Notes under the pieces: model-generated
What the model saw: only the letters and a program-made list of their open reading frames with translations
Databases searched by the model: none
What the model was told of the DNA's origin: nothing
Shown here: in pieces, positions 55,530-63,755 of the stretch
Numbering within the stretch: position 1 is the first letter of the stretch
Layout of the letters: the number at the start of each line of letters is the position of its first letter
Virus record (IMG/VR): IMGVR_UViG_3300050016_000100
Location: 1 to 64,000 of that record
Length of the DNA stretch: 64,000 nucleotides
Reading direction: 5' to 3' (one strand)
Source: a virus
Made by a program: the position numbers and the translations under genes

Positions 55530-57000
55530 ACTCGACCTGATGCTGATCCACCCCGGTGCCGCGCATGGCATCTACGGGGCGCTCGGTGATGATCTGGTCG
55601 CGGTCGAACCGCCGCTGTGGTGCCGGCTGATCGCCGGATATGTGCGCGACCGAGGATTCTCAGTCCGGATCATCGATGCCGAGGCCGAGCGGTTGCATCC
55701 GGCGAGCGTTGCCGCGTTCGTGGCCGAGGCCGATCCACGGCTGGTCTGCATCGCGGCCTACGGTCACCAGCCATCGGCGTCGACTCAGCAGATGGTCGCC
55801 GCCGGCACCACAGCGCGCGAGATCACTGATCGTTCGGCCACCCCGATCCTGATGGTCGGCGGCCACGTTTCTGCGCTACCGGAACGGACGCTGAATGAGG
55901 AAATGATCGACTATGCCTGCGTCGGCGAAGGTCCGGAAACGGTCGCGAGCTTATTGCGCGGCAACTCGGTTGAGGAAGTGCCCGGCCTCGTCTGGCGCGA
56001 TTCGGAGACACTGAAGGTCCGGATCAATCCATCGGCGCCGCTGATCGAAGACCTCTCGCAGCTTCACGGCGATGCCTGGGACCTGCTGCCGATGGCGACC
56101 TACCGGGCGCACAACTGGCAATGCTTCGGCGAGCTCGGCCGGCGCAAACCATACGCCTCGATCTTCACGTCGCTCGGCTGCCCGTATCGATGTTCGTTCT
56201 GCTGCATCAACGCGCCGTTCGAGACGAATCGATACCGTATGCGCGATCCGCGTGATGTCGTTGACGAGATCCTCAGTCTCCGGAGTCGATACGGCGTCAC
56301 GACCTTCAAGATCGTCGACGAGATGTTCGTGCTCAACGAGCGGCACTACACGGCTATCGCCGAGGGCCTCGTCGCATCGGGGATCTCCGATGACCTGAAC
56401 ATCTGGGCCTATGCCCGCGTGGATACGGTTAAGCCGGATAAGCTCGCGCTCCTGCGCACCGCCGGCATCCGGTGGCTCGCACTCGGGATCGAATCGGCCA
56501 GCGCCTATGTTCGCGATGGCGCATCGAAACGGCTCAAGAACGACGACATCGTCGGCGTGGTGCGCACGATCCAGGCGGCCGGGATCAACGTGATCGGAAA
56601 CTACATCTTCGGGCTGCCGGACGATGATAGTGCATCGATGCAGGCCACGCTTGACCTTGCGCTCGAACTCAACACCGAGTTCGCTAACTTTTATTCAGCA
56701 ATGGCCTATCCGGGCTCCCGGCTCTATGACGAGGCGGTCGCGAAGGGATGGACGTTGCCGGAGACCTGGCGCGGATATAGTCAGCACAACGACGATTGTC
56801 GGCCGCTCGACACCACGCACGTCGATGCGGCCACCGTGTTGCGGTTCCGCGATGCGGCTTTTACCGCCTACTTCACCGATCCGGACTATCTCGACATGGT
56901 GCAGGATCGATTTGGTCTCGAGACGCTCGATCACGTCCGGCGCATGACTCAGTACCGGCTACGCCGGAAACTCCTCGAGCGCGCGCGGGCGGCGGCGTGA
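55516..57000 (+). CDS. B12-binding radical SAM enzyme
   Basis: 494 aa. Residues 1-150 look like a cobalamin-binding domain (RLIAGYVRDRGFSVRIIDAE, PILMVGGHVSALPE, YACVGEGPETVASL). Residues 210-430 are the radical SAM barrel: FTSLGCPYRCSFCC with Cys222, Cys226, Cys229 for the 4Fe-4S cluster, then KIVDEMFVLNERHYTAI, WYARVDTVKPD-type and NVIGNYIFGLPDDD. Such enzymes often methylate or rearrange unactivated carbons. In this cassette it may add a methyl or branch to the sugar. Ends overlapping the next tail gene. Confidence 0.8.
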   Translation: MGTHRLDLMLIHPGAAHGIYGALGDDLVAVEPPLWCRLIAGYVRDRGFSVRIIDAEAERLHPASVAAFVAEADPRLVCIAAYGHQPSASTQQMVAAGTTAREITDRSATPILMVGGHVSALPERTLNEEMIDYACVGEGPETVASLLRGNSVEEVPGLVWRDSETLKVRINPSAPLIEDLSQLHGDAWDLLPMATYRAHNWQCFGELGRRKPYASIFTSLGCPYRCSFCCINAPFETNRYRMRDPRDVVDEILSLRSRYGVTTFKIVDEMFVLNERHYTAIAEGLVASGISDDLNIWAYARVDTVKPDKLALLRTAGIRWLALGIESASAYVRDGASKRLKNDDIVGVVRTIQAAGINVIGNYIFGLPDDDSASMQATLDLALELNTEFANFYSAMAYPGSRLYDEAVAKGWTLPETWRGYSQHNDDCRPLDTTHVDAATVLRFRDAAFTAYFTDPDYLDMVQDRFGLETLDHVRRMTQYRLRRKLLERARAAA

Positions 57001-57371
57001 ATCTACACGACATTGCGTCTGGCGCGATCGGTTCGGTCAACCCGACCGTGCTGGTAACGCTACAGCACAGCACCGGATCGACGACGGACGACGATGGCAA
57101 GCGGACCCCGACCTACGACACGACGACCGGGGTGCGCGCGCAAGTGCAGGCGCTGACGTTCACTGACCTGCACCAAATTGACGGGCTAAACCTGAACGGG
57201 ACTCGGCGTGCCATCTATCTATACGGCGCCGTCGCTGCTACGGTGCGCGCGAGCGGTCAGGGAGGCGACCTGATAACGCTACCAGACGGAAGCGTGTGGC
57301 TGGTCGCTTACGTCCTCGAACAGTGGCCTGATTGGTGCAAAGTAGTTTGCACCCTCCAGGACGGGTCATGA
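56997..57371 (+). CDS. Neck/tail structural protein
   Basis: 124 aa from GTG 56997, overlapping the radical SAM gene by 4 bp. NPTVLVTLQHSTGSTTDDDG, YDTTTGVRAQVQALTFTDL and a strand-rich end (LITLPDGSVWLVAYVLEQWP) suggest a head-tail joining protein. With the sugar genes removed it would follow the gp10-like gene, as expected for a neck series. Confidence 0.55.
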   Translation: MNLHDIASGAIGSVNPTVLVTLQHSTGSTTDDDGKRTPTYDTTTGVRAQVQALTFTDLHQIDGLNLNGTRRAIYLYGAVAATVRASGQGGDLITLPDGSVWLVAYVLEQWPDWCKVVCTLQDGS

Positions 57372-57949
57372 ACTCTGGCATTTATGTAATCACGTCACCG
57401 TCCGGCGGGCAGTATATCGGAAGCGCCATTCACTTCGGCACCCGCTGGCGACAACATCAGTACGAACTTCGGAAGGGTTCTCACTTTAATCGCGCGCTAC
57501 AGCGGGCGATGGCTAAGTATGGAATCGAGCAGTTGCGGTTCGAAAAGTTACTGGTGTGTCATCCGACCGATTTGCTGATGTTCGAGCAGATCGCACTCGA
57601 CGGATTAAATCCGAGATACAATGCTTGTCCAATTGCTGGAAGCCAACTCGGGCGCCGCCATACCCACGACTCGAACGAAAAAAACGCCGCCGCTCATCGT
57701 GGCAAGAGTCTCACGCCAGAGCATAGAGAAAAGCTTCGGCAGAAGTCTCTTGGCAATCAGAACATGAAGGGGAAGCTGATGCCGTGCGAGGTTAGAGATA
57801 AAATCTCTGCGGCATTAAAAGGACGCGGCCCTTCCTCGGATCACATGCAACGTCTTCATCATAGTAACCGAGGCCGAAAAAAATCGGCTGAGGAGATAGC
57901 TCGGCGCCAAACGACTCGTGCGGCGAATCAGATGGCGGCAATGGCATGA
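57368..57949 (+). CDS. GIY-YIG homing-type endonuclease with NUMOD3 repeats
   Basis: 193 aa from ATG 57368. SGIYVITSPSGGQYIGSAIH is the GIY-(x)n-YIG core, followed by RWRQHQYELRKGSHFNRALQ with the catalytic Arg and a later Glu (MFEQIALDGLNPRYNAC). Residues 120-190 contain NUMOD3-type segments (GKSLTPEHREKLRQKSLGN; KGRGPSSDHMQRLHHS) that bind DNA. A free-standing mobile endonuclease inserted between tail genes; its end overlaps the next by 4 bp. Slightly less GC-rich than neighbours. Confidence 0.85.
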   Translation: MNSGIYVITSPSGGQYIGSAIHFGTRWRQHQYELRKGSHFNRALQRAMAKYGIEQLRFEKLLVCHPTDLLMFEQIALDGLNPRYNACPIAGSQLGRRHTHDSNEKNAAAHRGKSLTPEHREKLRQKSLGNQNMKGKLMPCEVRDKISAALKGRGPSSDHMQRLHHSNRGRKKSAEEIARRQTTRAANQMAAMA

Positions 57950-58674
57950 CGGCGCTGCTCGCTCCGACTCAGTCGAACATCATGAAAACGCTGCGGACGT
58001 TCATCTTGAGCGTCGTTCCGTCTGGCGTCGCAGTGGTCGATGGGCAAGACAACCGCGTGTCGGAACCGGCCGGTTCGGACTTCGTGGTGATGACTCCGAT
58101 CAGGCGCGACCGGCTTTCGACCAATGTGGACACATACGTCGACGCACTGTTCACCGGATCGATTGCCGGAAACATCCTAACCGTCTCCGCCGTATCGTTC
58201 GGCGCTATCAAGATTGGCAGTCCGGTCCTCGGCAGCGGGGTCATGGCGAACACGTCCGTCACGGCGCTCGGCAGCGGATCTGGGGGCACCGGGACTTACA
58301 CGATCAACAATCCCCAGAACCTCGGCAGCCGGCCGATCGCGTGCGGCGTCGCGGCGATCCTGCAGCCGACAAGGGTGATCGTCCAACTCGACGTCCACGG
58401 ACCAGGCAGCAACGATAACGCGCAGATCATCGCGACAGCGCTTCGCGACGAGTACGCGTACGAAAGTTTCAAGGCATCCGGATTCGACGTCACTCCGCTC
58501 TATGCGGAGGACCCGAGGCAGATACCTTTTCTGAACGATCAACAGCAGTACGAGACCCGGTGGGTGATCGAGGCCGCAATGCAGGCCAACCAAGTCGTGA
58601 CGGTTCCGCAGGAGTTCGCGGGCGTCGTGACGGTCCTCACCAAGAGCATCGAAGAGGCATTTCCAGCATCATGA
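57946..58674 (+). CDS. Tail neck protein (LIC_12616-like) with inserted beta domain
   Basis: 242 aa. N-terminal MKTLRTFILSVVPSGVAVVD-type strands and C-terminal EAAMQANQVVTVPQEFAGVV fit the neck/tail-completion family LIC_12616. The inserted domain at residues about 70-125 (GSIAGNILTVSAVSFGAIKI, GGTGTYTIN) is the same type as in the cement protein. Confidence 0.55.
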   Translation: MTALLAPTQSNIMKTLRTFILSVVPSGVAVVDGQDNRVSEPAGSDFVVMTPIRRDRLSTNVDTYVDALFTGSIAGNILTVSAVSFGAIKIGSPVLGSGVMANTSVTALGSGSGGTGTYTINNPQNLGSRPIACGVAAILQPTRVIVQLDVHGPGSNDNAQIIATALRDEYAYESFKASGFDVTPLYAEDPRQIPFLNDQQQYETRWVIEAAMQANQVVTVPQEFAGVVTVLTKSIEEAFPAS

Positions 58675-58686
58675 GGAACTAAAACC

Positions 58687-60432
58687 ATGACAATTCCCGC
58701 AAACCAAGTCGTCACCGTCACCCCAGGCGTGCTCGCCGCAGGCGGCAATGCGCTCGACCTAATCGGAATCATGCTGACCGCGAACACGAGGGCACCGGCG
58801 GGCACGATCCTTTCATTCCCGGACCCGACGTCCGTTGGAAAATACTTCGGTTCATCGTCGGATGAGACCGCAAAGGCCAAGGTCTACTTCAAGGGGTTTG
58901 ATAATTCGAATGTCAAACCGGCCAAGTTGCGCATCGCGCAATACAACGCGGCGGCTGTCCCCGCCTATTTGCGCGGCGGCCAAGCATCGACGCTGACGTT
59001 GACACAACTCCAGGCGCTCAGTGGGTCACTGACCGTCGTGATGGACGGCTATCCGCACACCGCTAATGCGATCAACCTCTCGGCCGCGACAAGTTTCTCG
59101 TCGGCTGCGAGCATCATCGGAAGCGCGATTAACGCCTCCGAACCGGTCCAAGCTAACTTCACCGGCTCGATCTCTGGCAACCTCCTGACCGTTTCCGCGG
59201 TAGCTTCGGGCGTGCTCGCGATCGGTCAGACCGTGAGCGGCACCGGCGTCGTAGCTGCGACCATCATCACTGGACTCGGAACGGCAACCGGAAGCACCGG
59301 AACGTATAACGTCAATAACGCGCAGACGGCTATTAGTGCGGGCATGAGCTCGCTCGCGACCGCGCCCACCGTGAGCTACGACTCAATCTCCGGCGCGTTC
59401 GTCGTCACTTCCGGAATCGTTGGTGACGAATCGTCGGCGGCGTTCGGCAGTGGCACCATCGCTGCCGGACTGATGCTGACGTCCGTCACTGGTGCCGTGC
59501 TGAGTCAAGGCGCAGACGCGACCACGCCAGGCCCATTCATGGATTCGATCGTCAACCAGACCCAGGACTGGGCGACATTCTTCACGCTGTTCGATCCTGA
59601 TGGCGGCAACGGCCATGCGAACAAGCTAGCGTTCGCTCAGTGGACGAGCCTGACCATCGACCGCTACGCGTACATCTGTTGGGACAATGACATCGTCGCG
59701 ACGGAGATCGTTCCTGCGACGTCGACCCTCGGCTACGCGCTGCAGCAGGCCAACTATGACGGCACCTGCCTGATCTATTCACCCGACGCCGAAAAGGCGG
59801 CGTTTATCAGCGGCACGGTCGCATCGATTGACTTCACCGAGACGAACGGCCGTACCACCGGCGCGTTCCGCTCGCAGGCCGGGCTGCTTGCCGACGTCAC
59901 CGACGCCGCAACCGCGGTCAACCTTGCGGGCAATCCGCAGGTCGCTGGCGACTTCGGCAACGGATATAACTTCTATGGAGCCTATGCGACGGCGAACGAC
60001 CAGTTCGTGTTCTTCAATCGCGGCACCATCACCGGTCCGTGGGACTGGTTGGACAGCTACATCAACCAGATTTGGCTGAACAACCAGTTCCAACTCGATC
60101 TGATGCTGATGCTGACTCAGAACAAGTCCGTGCCGTACAACCCGCAGGGCTACGCGTTGATCGAAGCCGCGCTGATGGACACGATCCAGGAGGGCCTCAA
60201 CTTCGGCGCCTTCCGCGCCGGCGTCACGCTTTCCGCGCTACAGGCCGCAGAGGTCAACAACGCGGCGGGCAAGCCGATCGACAAGACGCTCAGCACACAG
60301 GGCTGGTACTTGCAGATCAAGGATGCCCTCCCGGCCGTTCGCCAGAACCGCGGCTCGCCGCCGTGCACGTTCTGGTACATGGACGGTGAGAGCGTCCAGG
60401 CCATCAACCTCGCCAGCATCGACGTCCAGTAA
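58687..60432 (+). CDS. Tail sheath-like protein (DUF3383-like) with inserted beta domain
   Basis: 581 aa. Features of DUF3383: YFGSSSDETAKAKVYFKGFD, ATTPGPFMDSIVNQTQDWAT-type middle and the C-terminal LSALQAAEVNNAAGKPID. DUF3383 proteins are sheath-like in contractile-tailed phages. Residues about 159-216 (GSISGNLLTVSAVASGVLAI, GSTGTYNVN) are an inserted copy of the mobile beta domain. It is the largest virion gene in this part. Confidence 0.7.
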   Translation: MTIPANQVVTVTPGVLAAGGNALDLIGIMLTANTRAPAGTILSFPDPTSVGKYFGSSSDETAKAKVYFKGFDNSNVKPAKLRIAQYNAAAVPAYLRGGQASTLTLTQLQALSGSLTVVMDGYPHTANAINLSAATSFSSAASIIGSAINASEPVQANFTGSISGNLLTVSAVASGVLAIGQTVSGTGVVAATIITGLGTATGSTGTYNVNNAQTAISAGMSSLATAPTVSYDSISGAFVVTSGIVGDESSAAFGSGTIAAGLMLTSVTGAVLSQGADATTPGPFMDSIVNQTQDWATFFTLFDPDGGNGHANKLAFAQWTSLTIDRYAYICWDNDIVATEIVPATSTLGYALQQANYDGTCLIYSPDAEKAAFISGTVASIDFTETNGRTTGAFRSQAGLLADVTDAATAVNLAGNPQVAGDFGNGYNFYGAYATANDQFVFFNRGTITGPWDWLDSYINQIWLNNQFQLDLMLMLTQNKSVPYNPQGYALIEAALMDTIQEGLNFGAFRAGVTLSALQAAEVNNAAGKPIDKTLSTQGWYLQIKDALPAVRQNRGSPPCTFWYMDGESVQAINLASIDVQ

Positions 60433-60448
60433 GGAAGGAACAAACATC

Positions 60449-60880
60449 ATGGGTCTCACCCTCACCGCGGCCAATTCCATCATCCAGATCACGGTCGCCG
60501 GCGTCGGCGGCGCCACGCTTGCAGGATTTGCTGCCGACGACATCTTCAACACCCCGTCGATCGCACCGACCGAAACGGTCATGGGCGTCGACGGCAACCT
60601 CTCCGGCGGATTCACCTTCCGCGAGATCAAGCAGGACTATTCGATCATGCCGGATAATCCGGCGACGAACGACCTGTTCACGCAATGGCAGCAGCAGCAG
60701 CAAAGCCAGCAGGACGCGTTTACGGCGAACGGTATCGCTATCGTGCCTGGTCTGCTTCAAAAGTGGATCATGACCAAGGGATTCCTGACCGGCTTCCCAC
60801 CGGTGCCGAGCGCCGGCAAGCTGTATAAGGCGCGCAAGTTCGAGATCACCTGGGAACGGGTCAATTCCGCGCCGACATGA
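60449..60880 (+). CDS. Tail tube-like protein (DUF3277-like)
   Basis: Start at ATG 60449 with AAGGAAGGAA upstream. 143 aa. DDIFNTPSIAPTETVMGVDG, GFTFREIKQDYSIMPDNPA and FEITWERVNSAP fit the DUF3277 family of tube-like proteins that follow the sheath-like protein. A Gln-rich patch (QWQQQQQSQQD) is seen mid-protein. Confidence 0.7.
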   Translation: MGLTLTAANSIIQITVAGVGGATLAGFAADDIFNTPSIAPTETVMGVDGNLSGGFTFREIKQDYSIMPDNPATNDLFTQWQQQQQSQQDAFTANGIAIVPGLLQKWIMTKGFLTGFPPVPSAGKLYKARKFEITWERVNSAPT

Positions 60881-60892
60881 GGAGGACGTTAG

Positions 60893-61342
60893 ATGGGGCG
60901 AAAGACGAAGCCAATCGAGATCAAGGAAGAAGGTCGCGACAAGGGTAAAGTATTCGTCATCAAGGAGATGTCGGCGCGCGGCGCCTTTAAGTGGGGTTGC
61001 CGCGCGCTGTCTGCGATGTCTCGATCGGGCGTTCCGATGCCACCAAATATCGAAGGCACCGGTCTGCTCGGCGTCGCGGCGATCGGCATCCGCGGCATAT
61101 TCCTCGCGGACCCGGACGAGATCGAGCCGCTGCTCGATAAAGTCATGAGCGAGTGCATACGCTTTGCGCCCAGCAAGGAACCGGAGCTGACCCGACTCGT
61201 CAACGATGATCTTGATGACATCGAAGAAGTCGCAACGGTGATTTTTCTCTACATGGAGGTGCTCGACCTGCACGTGGGTTTTTCCGTGGCCGACGCCCTT
61301 TCGAAGCTGGCGTCGGCGAAGACGACGACGGACCAGAACTAG
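60893..61342 (+). CDS. Tail assembly chaperone, short form
   Basis: 149 aa. MSARGAFKWGCRALSAMSRS, LLGVAAIGIRGIFLADPDEI and IEEVATVIFLYMEVLDLHVG are typical of the first tail-assembly chaperone. A slippery site near its end allows a longer form (see 61276-61282). Sits between tube and tape measure genes as in most tailed phages. Confidence 0.75.
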   Translation: MGRKTKPIEIKEEGRDKGKVFVIKEMSARGAFKWGCRALSAMSRSGVPMPPNIEGTGLLGVAAIGIRGIFLADPDEIEPLLDKVMSECIRFAPSKEPELTRLVNDDLDDIEEVATVIFLYMEVLDLHVGFSVADALSKLASAKTTTDQN

Positions 61343-61503
61343 TCGAGTACCCCAACGTAGACCCCGCCTGTGGAGCAGTAATTTCGGCCGGCAAAGCTAC
61401 GATGCACGAGCTCGACACGGTCTACGGGCTGGAGGACCTTTACGACTTGCTCGAGATACTGACCGTCGACACCCACAATCGCCGTTTGCTAAAAAGGGAA
61501 TGA
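60893..61503 (+). CDS. Tail assembly chaperone, predicted -1 frameshift long form
   Basis: Shifting back one base at GGGTTTT (61276-61282) moves translation from the 149-aa frame into an open frame that runs to TGA 61501-61503 and adds about 74 residues: FFRGRRPFEAGVGEDDDG, then TVYGLEDLYDLLEIL and NRRLLKRE. Frameshifted double products are well known for tail chaperones (for example lambda G/GT). The frame has no start of its own before ATG 61402, which supports reading by shift. Confidence 0.65.
61276..61282 (+). promoter_or_regulatory. -1 frameshift slippery heptamer GGGTTTT
   Basis: In frame it reads G GGT TTT, a perfect X XXY YYZ heptamer, in the last fifth of the chaperone gene. A downstream structure is not obvious by eye. 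Confidence 0.65.
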
Positions 61504-61507
61504 CGAC

Positions 61508-61714
61508 ATGCCATCACTAACTGCCGCCCAAGCCACCACGTTTGCTGACCAGATGCTGATCTCTCAGGCAGGCCAGAGATATATCCAGGTTGCCAATGAC
61601 CCTACCCTCCAGGACGCCTTCACTAAGGTAAATTCGTTCATAGCGAAGTACACCGTCGCGGCTGCTTTTCACGATGCTCTAATCGCCGACTCCAGGTTTG
61701 TGCCACCGGGCTGA
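61508..61714 (+). CDS. Small tail-region protein
   Basis: 68 aa. AAQATTFADQMLISQAGQRY then helical; no motif. Between the chaperones and the tape measure gene. Function unknown. Confidence 0.45.
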   Translation: MPSLTAAQATTFADQMLISQAGQRYIQVANDPTLQDAFTKVNSFIAKYTVAAAFHDALIADSRFVPPG

Positions 61715-61726
61715 TAGAAAACCGTC

Positions 61727-63259
61727 ATGCCCACCATCATCGACTCCCTCATCGTCGAACTCGCGCTCGATCCTTCTAAGTTCACGCAGGGTCAGCGAGA
61801 AGCCGTCGACTCGCTTCGAAAGACCGAGGAAGCGGCGGTCGGGTCCGGCAAGAAGACCGAGGAGGCTGGCGCCAGGTCGTTCGAGGGCATGAACCGGCTC
61901 GGCAAGCAGGCGCTCGGGTTCTTCGCTCTCATCGCCGGCGGTGTTGGCATGAAGGAGTTCGCGCAGCGGATCGTCACCGGCGACGTTGAGATGGGGCGCA
62001 TGGCGCTGCGGCTCGGCCAGACCGTCAGCGGCCTCTCTGTCATGCGCGGCGCTGCGATTCTCGCCGGCGGCGACGCCGCAACGATGACGCAGTCGGCACT
62101 GAACCTGACCCAGCAGCTCCAGATGCTTTGGATCACCGGCACGTCGCAGGTGATCCCGTTCTTCCGCGCGCTGCACATTGACGTGCGCCGCGGCAATGGC
62201 ACGTTCAAGGACGCGACCGAGCTCTACCTTGAGATGGCGAAGCGATTCGAGGGAATGGACCCCGCGCGCGCCGGCGCCTTCATGTCGGCGATGGGCATCG
62301 ACAACACCACCATCGCCATGATCCTCAAGGGCCGCGACGCCTTCCAGTCTTACCTCGACGAAGCCAAGAAGTTCGGCCCGATCAATGAAGAAGATGCCGC
62401 CGCAGCCGAGACGATGCTGCGCGCCTGGCGCGCGATCGAAGTCCGGTCGCTGGCGCTGGGCGGCCGCCTAACGACCACGCTTCTGCCGACGATCAGGCGC
62501 ATTAAGGAAATCCTCGAACAGCCGATCTCGGAAGTCCCCGGCAATCTGGCGGCGTGGATTTCGCGCAAGTTCTCGCCTGACAAAAGCGTCGCCGCGATAG
62601 ACAAAATCAATCCGTTCGCGCCCATCATACTGCCGGAACCAAAGAAAACGCCGGGACTCGTGGATACGGTTACCACGCCGTTCCGCGAGATGTTCAAGGG
62701 TGCCACGACGACGCCGTCACCGTCGCCGCCTATCCAGCTACCCGAGCCGGAGAAGATGCCGGGACTCTGGGAGACGATCACCGCCCCATTCCGCGGCGAG
62801 CCTGAGCCGACGCCGTTGCCGAAGTCGCGCCCGATCCCGTCCCGCGCGTCCGGCGACTGGAAGGTCCCCGAGATTATGCTGGCGATGCTCCACCCCGGTG
62901 AGATGGTTGTGCCCGCGCCGATCGCCGATAAGGTTCGCGCTGGTGGCGATGGAGGCGGCTTGCCCGGTCGCGCTCCGGAAGACCGTGAGACGCGCCTACA
63001 CGGATGGGAAGGCATTGCGCTACGCGGCGTTCAAGGTCTGCTGCAGGGCGCGGCGGGCGCGGCGCAGGTGAACAACAGCCATACCGATAACCGTTCCGAA
63101 AGCAGCGTTCACAACAACACCGAGACCCACGTCGGCAACGTCCACATCCACACGACCGCGCAGGATGCCAGCGGCATCGCTCGCGACCTTCGCGCTGCGC
63201 TCGAGACATCGAATGAGCGGATCCGCCGGACCGCGCAAGCCAACAGCAGCCTGGTGTGA
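61727..63259 (+). CDS. Tape measure protein (short)
   Basis: 510 aa. LIVELALDPSKFTQGQREAV and SFEGMNRLGKQALGFFALIA, then a helical region (KEFAQRIVTGDVEMGRMALR) are characteristic of tape measure starts; later Pro-rich segments and a His/Asn-rich NNSHTDNRSESSVHNNTE. Its length sets tail length, so this tail should be short for a contractile phage. Four lines of similar Pro-Glu repeats (PLPEPEKMPGL) occur near residue 310-360. Confidence 0.75.
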   Translation: MPTIIDSLIVELALDPSKFTQGQREAVDSLRKTEEAAVGSGKKTEEAGARSFEGMNRLGKQALGFFALIAGGVGMKEFAQRIVTGDVEMGRMALRLGQTVSGLSVMRGAAILAGGDAATMTQSALNLTQQLQMLWITGTSQVIPFFRALHIDVRRGNGTFKDATELYLEMAKRFEGMDPARAGAFMSAMGIDNTTIAMILKGRDAFQSYLDEAKKFGPINEEDAAAAETMLRAWRAIEVRSLALGGRLTTTLLPTIRRIKEILEQPISEVPGNLAAWISRKFSPDKSVAAIDKINPFAPIILPEPKKTPGLVDTVTTPFREMFKGATTTPSPSPPIQLPEPEKMPGLWETITAPFRGEPEPTPLPKSRPIPSRASGDWKVPEIMLAMLHPGEMVVPAPIADKVRAGGDGGGLPGRAPEDRETRLHGWEGIALRGVQGLLQGAAGAAQVNNSHTDNRSESSVHNNTETHVGNVHIHTTAQDASGIARDLRAALETSNERIRRTAQANSSLV

Positions 63260-63262
63260 CGC

Positions 63263-63754
63263 ATGGAATTACTGACCGCAGACGGCCCGAATCTTCCGGC
63301 CATCACCCAGTGGGGACTTTTCGGCGGTGGCGGCGCGGCCGTAACCGCTGACAATGTCGTCGCGTTCGAGCTCAAGAAGAATTGGTACTTGGCCGACTAC
63401 CCGGTCGAGGGCGGAGGATTCGAGAGCTACGACAAGGTTGCGGTGCCCTATGACGTCCGACTCCGTTTCTCGGCGGGCTACTCCGCAGGTAACCGCGCGG
63501 CGCTGCTCAATTCAATCGACCGGATCGCCGGAGACCTGAATCTCTACGATGCGGTGACGCCCGAAAAGACCTACCCGAACGTCAATGTCACGCACTACGA
63601 TTTTCGACGGACTGCCGATCGCGGCGCCGGGCTGATCCAGCTCGACGTGTGGCTGCTCGAAGTCCGATCCGGGTCGTCATCGGTGTTCGGCAGCGGTGCG
63701 CAGGGTGCAAGCGCGTCGAGCGCGAGCTTCGGCGGAAACGTGCAGGCGAAATAA
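63263..63754 (+). CDS. Tail/baseplate protein
   Basis: 163 aa. AFELKKNWYLADYPVEGGGF and KVAVPYDVRLRFSAGYSAGN, LNSIDRIAGDLNLYDAVTPE are typical of a small baseplate-hub or tail-tip protein following the tape measure gene. Ser/Gly-rich end. Family not pinned down. Confidence 0.5.
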   Translation: MELLTADGPNLPAITQWGLFGGGGAAVTADNVVAFELKKNWYLADYPVEGGGFESYDKVAVPYDVRLRFSAGYSAGNRAALLNSIDRIAGDLNLYDAVTPEKTYPNVNVTHYDFRRTADRGAGLIQLDVWLLEVRSGSSSVFGSGAQGASASSASFGGNVQAK

Positions 63755-63755
63755 G

